Virus record (IMG/VR): IMGVR_UViG_3300003691_000017
Location: 1 to 44,402 of that record
Reading direction: 5' to 3' (one strand)
Length of the DNA stretch: 44,402 bases
Source: a virus
Shown in pieces: positions 30,743-37,310 of the stretch (its first letter is position 1; every line of letters starts with the position of its first letter). A program made the translations under genes and the position numbers. The notes beneath the pieces are model-generated. The model made no database searches, was not told the DNA's origin, and was given only the letters and a program-made list of their open reading frames with translations.

Positions 30743-31590
30743 CCCTCGATAAACTCACCATCAATAAACTTGCGGTGTTGCTTCCAGCCTCGCAAGTTAC
30801 CATGTTTTTCCAGATCGTTCCAACTTTCATTGTTTGGTTTTAACCTAAATCTATCAGGTGTAGCCTGGTGTTCGGTTGGCGAAGCGTGAACCAATTCACC
30901 GCCGGTCAACTGTTTGAATAGTTTCTTATCTTCATGAATATTTGCACGAATTCCGAAGTGATTGTTATAGCTAACCCGAGCGCAACGCGCAGATGACATT
31001 TCAAGCAAATCTTCAATATGCCATGCTTCACGATCTACATCAGTAATATACGGTAAGTGCCATTCGCCATGCTTTAGCAACTTAGGCGAACCAACCATAT
31101 AAGCGCCGCGCATTAGTTTAGCCAATTCTTGAAATGTTGGGTCAGCATCTTTATGACAACGCAACGCAAAGAAGTTTTTGAAATCGGTTGCCGTTAGAAC
31201 AACGCTAATGTGTGACCAAGGTTCAAGAATACGGTTGATCACTTGCTTGTGAACACCAACCGCCTGACCCACACGCGCTGCCAGTATCGCGCAACGCTTG
31301 CTGAAGTGCCACGCCCGCCGCACTGCCCATAAACGCCACCCCTGAAGCGGCTCACCGGCTTGCATACCGCGTTTGTTGCTACCCCATTCAATCGGTTCAG
31401 CAGGATCAGCGAGAATTGCCGCTATAATTTTTTGAACCGGAATAGCCCTGGATGATGAAGCGGACCGGCTGAAGCTTTTATGCGTCATCAATTCAGCATG
31501 AATAAAGCGCGGGTATCGCAATTGAAAGCTGGTCAAGCGAACGTCCGCTTCAGAAATACTATCTTCTATAATTTGAACGGAAATAGTCAT
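30739..31590 (-). CDS. thyX: Flavin-dependent thymidylate synthase (ThyX-like)
   Basis: This 283-residue enzyme makes dTMP from dUMP with FAD and methylene-tetrahydrofolate, feeding phage DNA synthesis. The ThyX-type region is LMTHKSFSRSASSSRAIP (about 34-51), compared with the canonical RHRxxSxNExSxRY, so the motif is divergent in the first Arg and the Asn. FFALRCHKDADPTFQ and the conserved His/Arg pattern after it support the family. AAAGGAAACC precedes ATG 31590. It is the only minus-strand gene in this early block. Substrate specificity (dUMP or a modified pyrimidine) cannot be told. Confidence 0.85.
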   Translation of the reverse strand: MTISVQIIEDSISEADVRLTSFQLRYPRFIHAELMTHKSFSRSASSSRAIPVQKIIAAILADPAEPIEWGSNKRGMQAGEPLQGWRLWAVRRAWHFSKRCAILAARVGQAVGVHKQVINRILEPWSHISVVLTATDFKNFFALRCHKDADPTFQELAKLMRGAYMVGSPKLLKHGEWHLPYITDVDREAWHIEDLLEMSSARCARVSYNNHFGIRANIHEDKKLFKQLTGGELVHASPTEHQATPDRFRLKPNNESWNDLEKHGNLRGWKQHRKFIDGEFIEG

Positions 31591-31653
31591 AATTGGGTTT
31601 CCTTTGTTGGTTTAAATATTTCTATAATATTTCGAATTAAATGTAAATAGTGC

Positions 31654-31682
31654 TTGACCATCGCGATAATCAACACTATGAT
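31654..31682 (+). promoter_or_regulatory. Early-type promoter cassette (copy 4)
   Basis: TTGACC (31654-31659), spacer ATCGCGATAATCAACAC and TATGAT (31677-31682). Leader with AAGGAATGAAACA before ATG 31715. It diverges from the thyX-like gene. Confidence 0.8.
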
Positions 31683-31714
31683 CAATGTAAGTTTTAACAA
31701 CAAGGAATGAAACA

Positions 31715-31888
31715 ATGACACTTGGTAAAATTAAAAGCAATTTAAAAATTGCAAACAAAATGATCAGTGATGTTTACCCAAACTGCAAAATATCACATAA
31801 AATTACTAAATCCGGTGAATACATTTTTTTTGCTAAAAACATTACATCAGGGCGGCGAGTTTCTAAATGTTACAAAATAAACCATTAG
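31715..31888 (+). CDS. Small basic protein
   Basis: This 57-residue gene (MTLGKIKSNLKIANKMISDV..., ending CYKINH) starts at ATG 31715 with AAGGAATG upstream in the cassette. It has a Lys-rich helix and a beta hairpin (GEYIFFAKNITSGRR). It overlaps the next gene by 22 nt. Function unknown. The cassette just before it makes it likely to be real. Confidence 0.7.
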   Translation: MTLGKIKSNLKIANKMISDVYPNCKISHKITKSGEYIFFAKNITSGRRVSKCYKINH

Positions 31889-32070
31889 CAGCGGCGGGTT
31901 TAACCTCATATCGCTATCGCGGAAATTATGGTTTTATAATGATTGGCGCAAATTCGGCTTCGGACGCTTTAAAAGAAGCTTCCAGGTCAACCGGTGTAAT
32001 TTCTATAATCTATAATTTGGAAATTTATGTAAAAGATAAATACTATAAATGCATTGTGCAAATGTGTTAG
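31867..32070 (+). CDS. Small conserved-looking phage protein
   Basis: This 67-residue protein contains SYRYRGNYGFIMIGANSASD and ALKEASRSTG, a pattern I recall from small phage proteins of unknown function. GAG lies before ATG 31867 and the start overlaps the previous gene. The long non-coding AT-rich region follows. Confidence 0.7.
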   Translation: MLQNKPLAAAGLTSYRYRGNYGFIMIGANSASDALKEASRSTGVISIIYNLEIYVKDKYYKCIVQMC

Positions 32071-32113
32071 TGTGTTATGGCGATTTGGACAAATATTTGT
32101 TTTCGTATTCTCT

Positions 32114-32195
32114 CAGAATATACTTATGTTTAAGTATTTATATGTATTACTCCCCCTATAATACATATAAATACATCACGTATAAGTATATTCTG
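32114..32195. repeat. Long inverted repeat
   Basis: CAGAATATACTTAT (32114-32127) pairs with 32182-32195, and GTATTTATATGTATTA (32134-32149) pairs with 32159-32174. The loop is 9 nt with a C run (CTCCCCCTA). Internal loops of 6 and 7 nt break the stem. Thirty base pairs in all, nearly all AT. Confidence 0.93.
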
Positions 32196-32263
32196 TAGCT
32201 ATTAGAAATGTTAGAAAATGCCCTAACCACGCCGCCACACATTTATAGAAACTATTATAATTG

Positions 32264-32300
32264 ATCTATAATTTCACGTTATTATCTATAATTTCACGTT
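32264..32300 (+). repeat. Two 17-bp direct repeats, 20-bp period
   Basis: ATCTATAATTTCACGTT occurs at 32264-32280 and again at 32284-32300. A 20-bp period puts both copies on nearly the same face of the helix, as expected for binding sites of one protein. Confidence 0.95.
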
Positions 32301-32333
32301 TGAATAAAAGTTATAAATACATAACAAAAGTTC

Positions 32334-32362
32334 TTGACACTCTGGTCAGGATGAAATAAATC
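32334..32362 (+). promoter_or_regulatory. Promoter with TTGACA
   Basis: TTGACA (32334-32339), a 17-bp spacer and TAAATC (32357-32362), 31 nt before ATG 32393. It does not carry the ATCGCGAT spacer of the other cassettes. Confidence 0.55.
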
Positions 32363-32392
32363 TAAGAAAACCTCAATTGAAGGAATTGAAAG

Positions 32393-32518
32393 ATGTTATC
32401 GAAAATAGTTGAAACGGTGATTGATGCTTGGGAAACACACCCTGAAATTTTCCTTTATATAACCTGGCCGATTATGATCATTTCGATATTTGGTTTAGTA
32501 GTGGTGATAATGTCATGA
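32393..32518 (+). CDS. Small single-span membrane protein
   Basis: This 41-residue gene starts at ATG 32393 with AAGGAATTG upstream. After an acidic amphipathic start (MLSKIVETVIDAWETH) there is a hydrophobic span (FLYITWPIMIISIFGLVVVI) reaching the C-terminus. Its stop overlaps the next start (ATGTCATGA, 4 nt shared). Small membrane proteins like this may act on the host envelope, but no family is evident. Confidence 0.7.
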   Translation: MLSKIVETVIDAWETHPEIFLYITWPIMIISIFGLVVVIMS

Positions 32519-32793
32519 CCAGTAACCGCAAAGACGAATTAGATGATAATCGCCCATGCAGTACCGATTTATTTTTGGCTCACCTGTTCAAGCATGAAAA
32601 AAATCATTATGATTTTTACAGTAGAATAAGTGATTGGCTACATGGTGATTGGGCAAATGCTCTCGATCTTCTTCCATTAATGAGCGCCGCTGATTTGGTT
32701 TATTTGCGTGATCTTGACGGAACCGGTTTAATGCATGCTTGTTCAGATGATGCACCAGGCGCGGTTGAATACGCACCAACAGGGCGAGGGTAA
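32515..32793 (+). CDS. Hypothetical protein starting MTSNRKDE
   Basis: This 92-residue acidic protein begins with the same residues as the gene at 33043 (MTSNRKDEL) and the upstream bases TAATGTCATGAC are shared as well. The rest (DYFYSRISDWLHGDWAN-like helices and VYLRDLDGTGLMHACSDD) is not related. It is translationally coupled to the small membrane protein. No function known. Confidence 0.7.
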   Translation: MTSNRKDELDDNRPCSTDLFLAHLFKHEKNHYDFYSRISDWLHGDWANALDLLPLMSAADLVYLRDLDGTGLMHACSDDAPGAVEYAPTGRG

Positions 32794-32797
32794 AGAA

Positions 32798-33046
32798 ATG
32801 GCTGATTTTGAATTATCACATCAAATGTTCAAAAATGCAGAAAACAATTATTACGATGATATTAAGAAATTCTTCAAACCAGGAACAAAGGTATTTTGGA
32901 ACCGAAACGGTCATGTTCAACATGGAACTGTAATTATGAATTCGTATGATACACGCATTAAAATAACCAATGATAAAACCAGAAAGACTTTCTGGATTGA
33001 AGTTAGCGCGGTTACTGCCCGTCATGGTGGTGGTATAATGTCATGA
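32798..33046 (+). CDS. SH3/KOW-like small protein
   Basis: This 82-residue protein starts at ATG 32798 (MADFELSHQMF), chosen for GAGGGTAAA upstream. The C-terminal half, FKPGTKVFWNRNGHVQHGTV, then NSYDTRIKIT and KTFWIEVSAV, has the strand pattern of a small SH3-like barrel. The N-terminus is helical and acidic. The end overlaps the next gene by 4 nt (ATGTCATGA). The role is unknown. Confidence 0.7.
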   Translation: MADFELSHQMFKNAENNYYDDIKKFFKPGTKVFWNRNGHVQHGTVIMNSYDTRIKITNDKTRKTFWIEVSAVTARHGGGIMS

Positions 33047-33645
33047 CTAGTAACCGTAAAGACGAACTACGCGCGATCATAGCTTCAGGACGCAATGTAA
33101 CATCTGAAGAATATGAAGAAATGACCGCACTATTTCCGCCTGAAGTTTATCAGTTGGTTAAAGACCCTGATATTATCACCGGCGTAATGCATGTTGAAAT
33201 GAACGTTAGTGATATTGCAAAGAAATATGTTGTGTATGTGAACACATTAAACGGGCAAGATTTTTGGATTGGTGTATGTAAATTCGCACAACTGTTTAGT
33301 TTTCCAACTGCAAGTCGCAATAACGTTTGGCGGCAAATTGTAAAAAAGAATGACAACGTTTCAACAACAGTTTTGCAAACGTTCGATAACCGTGCTGAAG
33401 CCGCTATTTATCGTGATGAGATGATGAATAAGAAAACCTACCATGCTAATAAGCACGGCTTATCATTAGATTATAATAAAGTAAATAATTCAACCCCCGT
33501 CCTATGCGTTGATGATGGTAATGAATTTTTGTCGATTGCAGATGCTGCAATGCATTATGATGTTTCAACAACATTGCTATCAAATCATCTGAATGATAAG
33601 CCATATTATAAAACCGTTCGCGGTTTGAAATTCATAAGGATTTAG
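33043..33645 (+). CDS. Degenerate GIY-YIG-like protein with NUMOD1-like DNA-binding domain
   Basis: This 200-residue protein has MTSNRKDEL at the start, a middle domain (about 62-140) with YVVYVNTLNGQDFWIGVCK and LQTFDNRAEAAIYRDEMM that follows the GIY-YIG strand-helix pattern with altered catalytic residues, and a C-terminal HTH segment PVLCVDDGNEFLSIADAAMH, then LSNHLNDKPYYKTVRGLKFI typical of NUMOD1. Such pairs occur in homing endonucleases. The gene at 34802 has the same build. It is likely DNA-binding, but nuclease activity may be lost. Confidence 0.7.
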   Translation: MTSNRKDELRAIIASGRNVTSEEYEEMTALFPPEVYQLVKDPDIITGVMHVEMNVSDIAKKYVVYVNTLNGQDFWIGVCKFAQLFSFPTASRNNVWRQIVKKNDNVSTTVLQTFDNRAEAAIYRDEMMNKKTYHANKHGLSLDYNKVNNSTPVLCVDDGNEFLSIADAAMHYDVSTTLLSNHLNDKPYYKTVRGLKFIRI

Positions 33646-33647
33646 AA

Positions 33648-33893
33648 ATGTTACAGAAAAAACGAAATAAGTTAGCTAAAGATATGTTGAAAGCCTACAG
33701 GGCATGTTGCACCGACACATGCCTAGAAATATCAATGTTAGCCGCTTTAGATGAATGTGAAAATCAAATTAGAAACGATACTATCGAGAATGTAGCTAAA
33801 ATGGTTCGTGATAAATATTCAGATGACTATATTGAACATGACATTCGAGCCATGAAAAGCACTGAAATCGCGATCACAGGACATGTTAAATAG
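33648..33893 (+). CDS. Hypothetical helical protein
   Basis: This 81-residue protein (MLQKKRNKLAKDMLKAYRAC..., DTIENVAKMVRDKYSDDYIE) is helical and has three Cys in its first 40 residues (ACCTDTCLE). It follows the gene at 33043 by 2 nt and shares its mRNA. No family was recognised. Confidence 0.7.
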   Translation: MLQKKRNKLAKDMLKAYRACCTDTCLEISMLAALDECENQIRNDTIENVAKMVRDKYSDDYIEHDIRAMKSTEIAITGHVK

Positions 33894-33915
33894 TCTCAAA
33901 AACCTGTTTTAACGC

Positions 33916-33944
33916 TTGACCATCGCGATAACCAACGCTATGAT
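33916..33944 (+). promoter_or_regulatory. Early-type promoter cassette (copy 5)
   Basis: TTGACC (33916-33921), spacer ATCGCGATAACCAACGC and TATGAT (33939-33944), with leader AACGAAACGCAACAAGGATT before ATG 33976. Confidence 0.8.
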
Positions 33945-33975
33945 CATTATAACGAAACGCAACAAGGATTTAGAA

Positions 33976-34056
33976 ATGATTGAATATGGTGATTTAAGCA
34001 CTGGTGATGAATTAAAAATCATTGGCATGTGGTGCGGCGAGGTTGCAACATGTTAA
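33976..34056 (+). CDS. Very short peptide gene (26 residues)
   Basis: ATG 33976 directly follows a promoter cassette and AAGGATTTAGAA. It encodes MIEYGDLSTGDELKIIGMWC and six more residues. The last 7 nt overlap the start of the next gene (34050), which may be translated by coupling. It may be a functional small protein or a leader peptide. Confidence 0.55.
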   Translation: MIEYGDLSTGDELKIIGMWCGEVATC

Positions 34057-34259
34057 CGAACCTTAAAGCTTGGTTGCATGATCGCAAAGTTGAAAAAGCA
34101 ACGCGAGCGTTACATCGCGCAATTGGAAAGTTTCCATCGCGTCATTCAGCAATGTTTGAAATTCAATCTATAATAACACATCAATCAACCGATGAAGAAT
34201 TAACTGAATTTTTTGAATGGTTGAACAAGTGGCATTTTTGGACAAAGAGGGCGAAATAA
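34050..34259 (+). CDS. Hypothetical helical basic protein
   Basis: This 69-residue protein (MLTNLKAWLHDRKVEKATRA..., EELTEFFEWLNKWHFWTKRA) starts at ATG 34050, with GAGG 9 nt upstream. It is rich in aromatic and basic residues and all helical. Its stop overlaps the next start (TAATG). No family recognised. Confidence 0.7.
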   Translation: MLTNLKAWLHDRKVEKATRALHRAIGKFPSRHSAMFEIQSIITHQSTDEELTEFFEWLNKWHFWTKRAK

Positions 34260-34471
34260 TGATTAAATTTTTTAAATGGGGTTTCACGCATAAATCGGGT
34301 TTAATCATTGCGTTTTTCATAATATTAACTGCAATTTTATTTATATCTTGGCTTGCTGTTATCATAATATTACCGAATGGTTGGTTGTCGGCATTGTGGT
34401 TTTCATTTCCGTTTTTATTTACTGTTATAAAATTGTGGAACATTTACGCGAAGGAAAAGTTAAATGAATAA
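34259..34471 (+). CDS. Two-span membrane protein
   Basis: This 70-residue protein starts at ATG 34259, chosen because GAGGGCGAAA lies upstream and the start overlaps the previous stop. It has hydrophobic spans at about 15-36 (LIIAFFIILTAILFISWLAV) and 40-60 (WLSALWFSFPFLFTVIKLW) with a basic N-terminus and a KEKLNE tail. It may act on the host membrane. The end overlaps the next gene by 8 nt. Confidence 0.75.
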   Translation: MIKFFKWGFTHKSGLIIAFFIILTAILFISWLAVIIILPNGWLSALWFSFPFLFTVIKLWNIYAKEKLNE

Positions 34472-34652
34472 ACCAATATGCGAAAATTGCCGGTACGGCG
34501 GCCCTACTAATACTGATAATCGCGGTAGAAAATGTAATTTGTTTGTGATCTGCACTGTAAAGCGCGACAACAATTTTACCGGAACGCGACAACGTAAAAC
34601 CAACTGGTGTACCTCACACTGGTTTAAAGATAAGGAAAATGACAATGCGTAA
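34464..34652 (+). CDS. Small Cys-rich protein, possible zinc ribbon
   Basis: This 62-residue protein has five Cys (CENC at residues 6-9, then C24, C30 and C49) in an arrangement that could bind one zinc: CENCRYGG, then RKCNLFVICTVKR and WCTSHWF. GGAAAAG precedes ATG 34464. A zinc-ribbon-like role is inferred. Homology not recognised. Confidence 0.7.
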   Translation: MNKPICENCRYGGPTNTDNRGRKCNLFVICTVKRDNNFTGTRQRKTNWCTSHWFKDKENDNA

Positions 34653-34812
34653 AATTGTTGATTATAATATGATATGCGGTCAAGACCCTGCCACGTTGTG
34701 CGACACTGTGACAGATATGATCAACAAAGGTTGGCAACCTTTAGGCGGCGCTGCAATTCGTAATGATGGCTTAATTGTACAAACAATGGTTAGGTATGAG
34801 TATGTTCAATAA
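34645..34812 (+). CDS. DUF1737-like protein
   Basis: This 55-residue gene starts at ATG 34645, overlapping the previous gene by 8 nt, with AAGGAAAATG nearby. Residues about 14-52, with LCDTVTDMINKGWQPLGG and IVQTMVRYEY, match the compact DUF1737 pattern of a helix, GWxPxGG and a final QTMV strand. The family has no known biochemical function. The end overlaps the next gene. Confidence 0.75.
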   Translation: MRKIVDYNMICGQDPATLCDTVTDMINKGWQPLGGAAIRNDGLIVQTMVRYEYVQ

Positions 34813-35293
34813 TACGAAAACCCTGAAAATTGTCGATTTTCCAGTGTCGTTTGATATTTCAAAAATTGACACACTTCATTGCGTTTATACTCATTCAGTT
34901 GAATACGCTGAAGGTGTGAAAATAATGTATGTTGGCAATTGTTTATTGAAATTTGTGATGAACGCAAATGACGCCCGATTAAATCGCGCTTGGCGCGAAC
35001 ATATTGGCAGCCTGGATAATGTGACACTAACCATTATTGCCGTTTGTGAACATTCGTATGAAGCGTTTGCAGAAATGACACGAATTTCAACACTACACCG
35101 CCCATATTGTAATGTTCATGGTGAGCGCGAAAAAACACGCGGTTCAATCCGTTGCGTCCAAGATGATAAAGTATTTTCGAATGCCTCGAAAGCTGCCCGT
35201 TTTTACGGAATAAGTCAGAGCGCACTATCAAACCACCTGAACGGGCGCGTTGGTTATAAGTCAGTTCATAAACTAACATTTGTAAGGGAATAG
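34802..35293 (+). CDS. Second GIY-YIG-like / NUMOD1-like protein
   Basis: This 163-residue protein, from ATG 34802 with TTAGGT upstream, has a middle part (HCVYTHSVEYAEGVKIMYVG, then AVCEHSYEAFAEMTRIS) with the order of a degenerate GIY-YIG domain and a C-terminal NUMOD1-like segment: RGSIRCVQDDKVFSNASKAA, then YGISQSALSNHLNGRVG and YKSVHKLTFVRE. It is a paralogue in build of the gene at 33043. The altered catalytic residues suggest a DNA-binding role or an inactive homing enzyme. Confidence 0.7.
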   Translation: MFNNTKTLKIVDFPVSFDISKIDTLHCVYTHSVEYAEGVKIMYVGNCLLKFVMNANDARLNRAWREHIGSLDNVTLTIIAVCEHSYEAFAEMTRISTLHRPYCNVHGEREKTRGSIRCVQDDKVFSNASKAARFYGISQSALSNHLNGRVGYKSVHKLTFVRE

Positions 35294-35296
35294 TGC

Positions 35297-35325
35297 TTGA
35301 CCATCGCGATTATCAACGCTATAAC
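35297..35325 (+). promoter_or_regulatory. Early-type promoter cassette (copy 6)
   Basis: TTGACC (35297-35302), spacer ATCGCGATTATCAACGC and TATAAC (35320-35325), leader with AACGAAACGCAACAAGGAAT before ATG 35358. Confidence 0.82.
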
Positions 35326-35357
35326 CATTGTAACGAAACGCAACAAGGAATAATAAG

Positions 35358-35570
35358 ATGACTAGCGAAAAGAAAGCATTGATTGAAATTATTGGTTTAA
35401 CGATTATAGGTTTTATTGTGAATATATTGATTTATGTGACCTTCAGCTTTTTAATGTGGGAAAATCTTTTTGAATATCCTAACTTTTGGCACAATGAAAG
35501 AATTTTTACGACCATTGGTTTTATTGTTGGTTGCGTTCGTGGGTGGTTGATCATCAACCATAGAAAGTAA
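35358..35570 (+). CDS. Two-span membrane protein, DUF7220-like
   Basis: This 70-residue protein (MTSEKKALIEIIGLTIIGF..., TTIGFIVGCVRGWLIINHRK) has two hydrophobic spans joined by a polar loop with WENLFEYPNF. The pattern of a charged start, two spans and an RGW end resembles small phage proteins grouped as DUF7220. The match is by memory only. First gene behind promoter copy 6. Confidence 0.65.
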   Translation: MTSEKKALIEIIGLTIIGFIVNILIYVTFSFLMWENLFEYPNFWHNERIFTTIGFIVGCVRGWLIINHRK

Positions 35571-35575
35571 ATCAG

Positions 35576-35929
35576 ATGTATGAACTAACGCAAGATCGCA
35601 AAACTGAAACACACGCTTCGCTTCAAAAAGCGTTGTTTCACACCTATAAAAATGAACCTGCAACTGTTCGTTTACCTGATGGAAGTGTTTTAGAATATGA
35701 TGGTATGGATAATTGGGCCGTCAAGCGTAATGAAATTGCACTAGAATGGAAATACTCACGTATTGAAAAAGGTAACGAATATTGCACCGCTTCAGCATAT
35801 GGGCATGTTTTAGAATTGAACGGGAATATATTTTTAACAAACGGCATGTATCCACAGTTTTACAAAGACCATGAAACCGCAAAACAAGCGGCGAATGATT
35901 GGATGAATGAGGTGATTAAAAATGCATAA
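35576..35929 (+). CDS. Hypothetical protein
   Basis: This 117-residue protein begins MYELTQDRKTETHASLQKAL and contains VRLPDGSVLEYDGMDNWAVK and SAYGHVLELNGNIFLTNG, beta-rich with a C-terminal helix (HETAKQAANDWMNEVIKNA). No clear ribosome site beyond AAATCAG. It overlaps the kinase-like gene by 8 nt. No family recognised. Confidence 0.7.
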   Translation: MYELTQDRKTETHASLQKALFHTYKNEPATVRLPDGSVLEYDGMDNWAVKRNEIALEWKYSRIEKGNEYCTASAYGHVLELNGNIFLTNGMYPQFYKDHETAKQAANDWMNEVIKNA

Positions 35930-36356
35930 CTCATTTTTGGGTGACTTAATCGGTAAAGGTTCAAACCGTCATGTGTACGAATGTGCGTTGCGTAATGATT
36001 TGGTTATAAAATACGAAACTAAAACCGGATTGTTTCATAATGTCATTGAACATGAGGTTTGGAAAATGACGCTGGTCAATGACTTGCCGCTTAAAAAATA
36101 CCTCGCCCCTGTTCATAGTATTTCAGATTGCGGGCGCTGGTTGATTATGCATAAAACCACGCCGGTCAACCATGAAGAATACCCTGATGAATTACCTAGG
36201 TTTTTCTGGGAAATGGGGCATGATAATTTTGGCATGTTTGACAATCGTTTTGTATGTCACGATTACGCACTGAACGCCGGTCATCTTTACGGATTGTCCG
36301 ATAAATTAACCCCCGCACGTTGGGGAATGAAAGATAAAGGACCGTATAATGTTTAG
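35922..36356 (+). CDS. Kinase-like small protein
   Basis: This 144-residue protein has the order of a reduced protein kinase: IGKGSNRHVYECA (loop, residues about 10-22), LVIKYE (candidate ATP Lys), VIEHEVWKM (C-helix Glu), WLIMHKTTPV (hinge region), then MGHDNFGMFDNRFVCHDYAL, where HDN-x-G and HDYA could match the catalytic loop and DFG segment. Length is less than half of a usual kinase and the C-lobe is very short. Activity on host proteins is possible. A degenerate fold is equally possible. Confidence 0.65.
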   Translation: MHNSFLGDLIGKGSNRHVYECALRNDLVIKYETKTGLFHNVIEHEVWKMTLVNDLPLKKYLAPVHSISDCGRWLIMHKTTPVNHEEYPDELPRFFWEMGHDNFGMFDNRFVCHDYALNAGHLYGLSDKLTPARWGMKDKGPYNV

Positions 36357-36591
36357 AATTATAAGAGCCAGCGAATTGAAATGTATGAAAGTTGATGCTA
36401 GTGTTGACGAATACGCGATAAAATCTTTAACTGAACAACGCAATCAAGCTTTAAAACAGCTTGACCTTTGCCAGCAATCACAAGCGGCGCTATTACATAA
36501 ATTGAAACAGGTTCAGAAAACCAGTAAATCACGAATGGCGAAAATCAACCGTTTGAAAAACTATATTGAAAAGTTGAAAGAAACCCATTGA
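36349..36591 (+). CDS. Coiled-coil protein
   Basis: This 80-residue protein overlaps the kinase-like gene by 8 nt. After a short start it is almost wholly helical and heptad-like: LTEQRNQALKQLDLCQQSQA, LLHKLKQVQKTSKSRMAKIN, YIEKLKETH. It would form a coiled coil. No specific function. Its end overlaps promoter copy 7 by 4 nt. Confidence 0.7.
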   Translation: MFRIIRASELKCMKVDASVDEYAIKSLTEQRNQALKQLDLCQQSQAALLHKLKQVQKTSKSRMAKINRLKNYIEKLKETH

Positions 36592-36616
36592 CCATCGCGA
36601 TTATCAACGCTATGTT
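36588..36616 (+). promoter_or_regulatory. Early-type promoter cassette (copy 7)
   Basis: TTGACC (36588-36593), spacer ATCGCGATTATCAACGC and TATGTT (36611-36616). The usual leader is replaced by AAGATAGCGAAATGAAGGAA before the TTG start at 36645. Confidence 0.78.
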
Positions 36617-36644
36617 TAAGATAGCGAAATGAAGGAATTTTAAC

Positions 36645-37310
36645 TTGAACGTTTTAATCGGATATGAAAGTTCAGGTGTAATGCGTCAGGCGTTTAGGTC
36701 GCTAGGTGCAAACGCCTGGTCATGTGATTTGCAACCGGCTGATGATGGTTCTGAATTTCATTATCAATGCGATATATGGGAAGTTGCGGAAAGTGATTTT
36801 TGGGATTTCGGTATATTTCATCCAACTTGCACATATTTAACCAATAGTGCAGCATGGGCATTTAAAAACGGTCCGTATCATCAAAAGGTAAAACCTGAAA
36901 CACTGGTTGGCGAAGCTAGGCGAAACGCGCGTGATGAAGCATTGCAGAATATTCAACGTTTGATGAACTCACTATATCCGCATATTATCGAAAACCCGCG
37001 TGGATATATTGGAACAATGATTAAACCGGCAACGCAAATTATTCAACCTTATCAATTCGGTGATAACGCAAGTAAAGCAACATGTTTGTGGCTATCGGAC
37101 GGGTTAAAACCTATCACACACACACAGCGTTTCAATGGGCGATGGGTTTTACACAATGGTAAATACCGCGAACGTTGGCAAAATCAAACAGATAGCGGTC
37201 AGAACAAATTACCACCTGGAAAAGATCGCTGGAAAGAAAGAAGTAAAACATACCCAGGAATTGCAAAAGCAATCGCAACGCAAATTACAAGGCAGTTAAA
37301 AAATGGCTAA
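36645..37310 (+). CDS. C5 cytosine methyltransferase-like protein
   Basis: This 221-residue protein uses a TTG start at 36645 with AAGGAATTTT upstream. It has the Rossmann motif I (VLIGYESSGVMRQAF), an acidic cofactor strand (WSCDLQP), the cysteine loop HPTCTYLTNSA with C62 where most members read PPC, the ENPRGYIGTM motif, and a C-terminal RSKTYPGIAKAIA segment. C5 methyltransferases of this small phage group are often annotated as DNA methylases. No target-recognition domain of usual length is present, so activity and target are unclear. Confidence 0.75.
   Translation: MNVLIGYESSGVMRQAFRSLGANAWSCDLQPADDGSEFHYQCDIWEVAESDFWDFGIFHPTCTYLTNSAAWAFKNGPYHQKVKPETLVGEARRNARDEALQNIQRLMNSLYPHIIENPRGYIGTMIKPATQIIQPYQFGDNASKATCLWLSDGLKPITHTQRFNGRWVLHNGKYRERWQNQTDSGQNKLPPGKDRWKERSKTYPGIAKAIATQITRQLKNG

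Larger units (their letters stand above)
32071..32392 (+). other. AT-rich non-coding region with a large inverted repeat and direct repeats, candidate replication origin
   Basis: No gene of reasonable quality covers these 322 bases. They hold an imperfect hairpin (32114-32195), two copies of a 17-bp direct repeat 20 bp apart (32264-32280, 32284-32300) and a promoter (32334-32362). Such grouping of AT-rich DNA, iteron-like repeats and a cruciform-prone palindrome is common at replication origins. A regulatory or termination region is the alternative. Confidence 0.5.
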
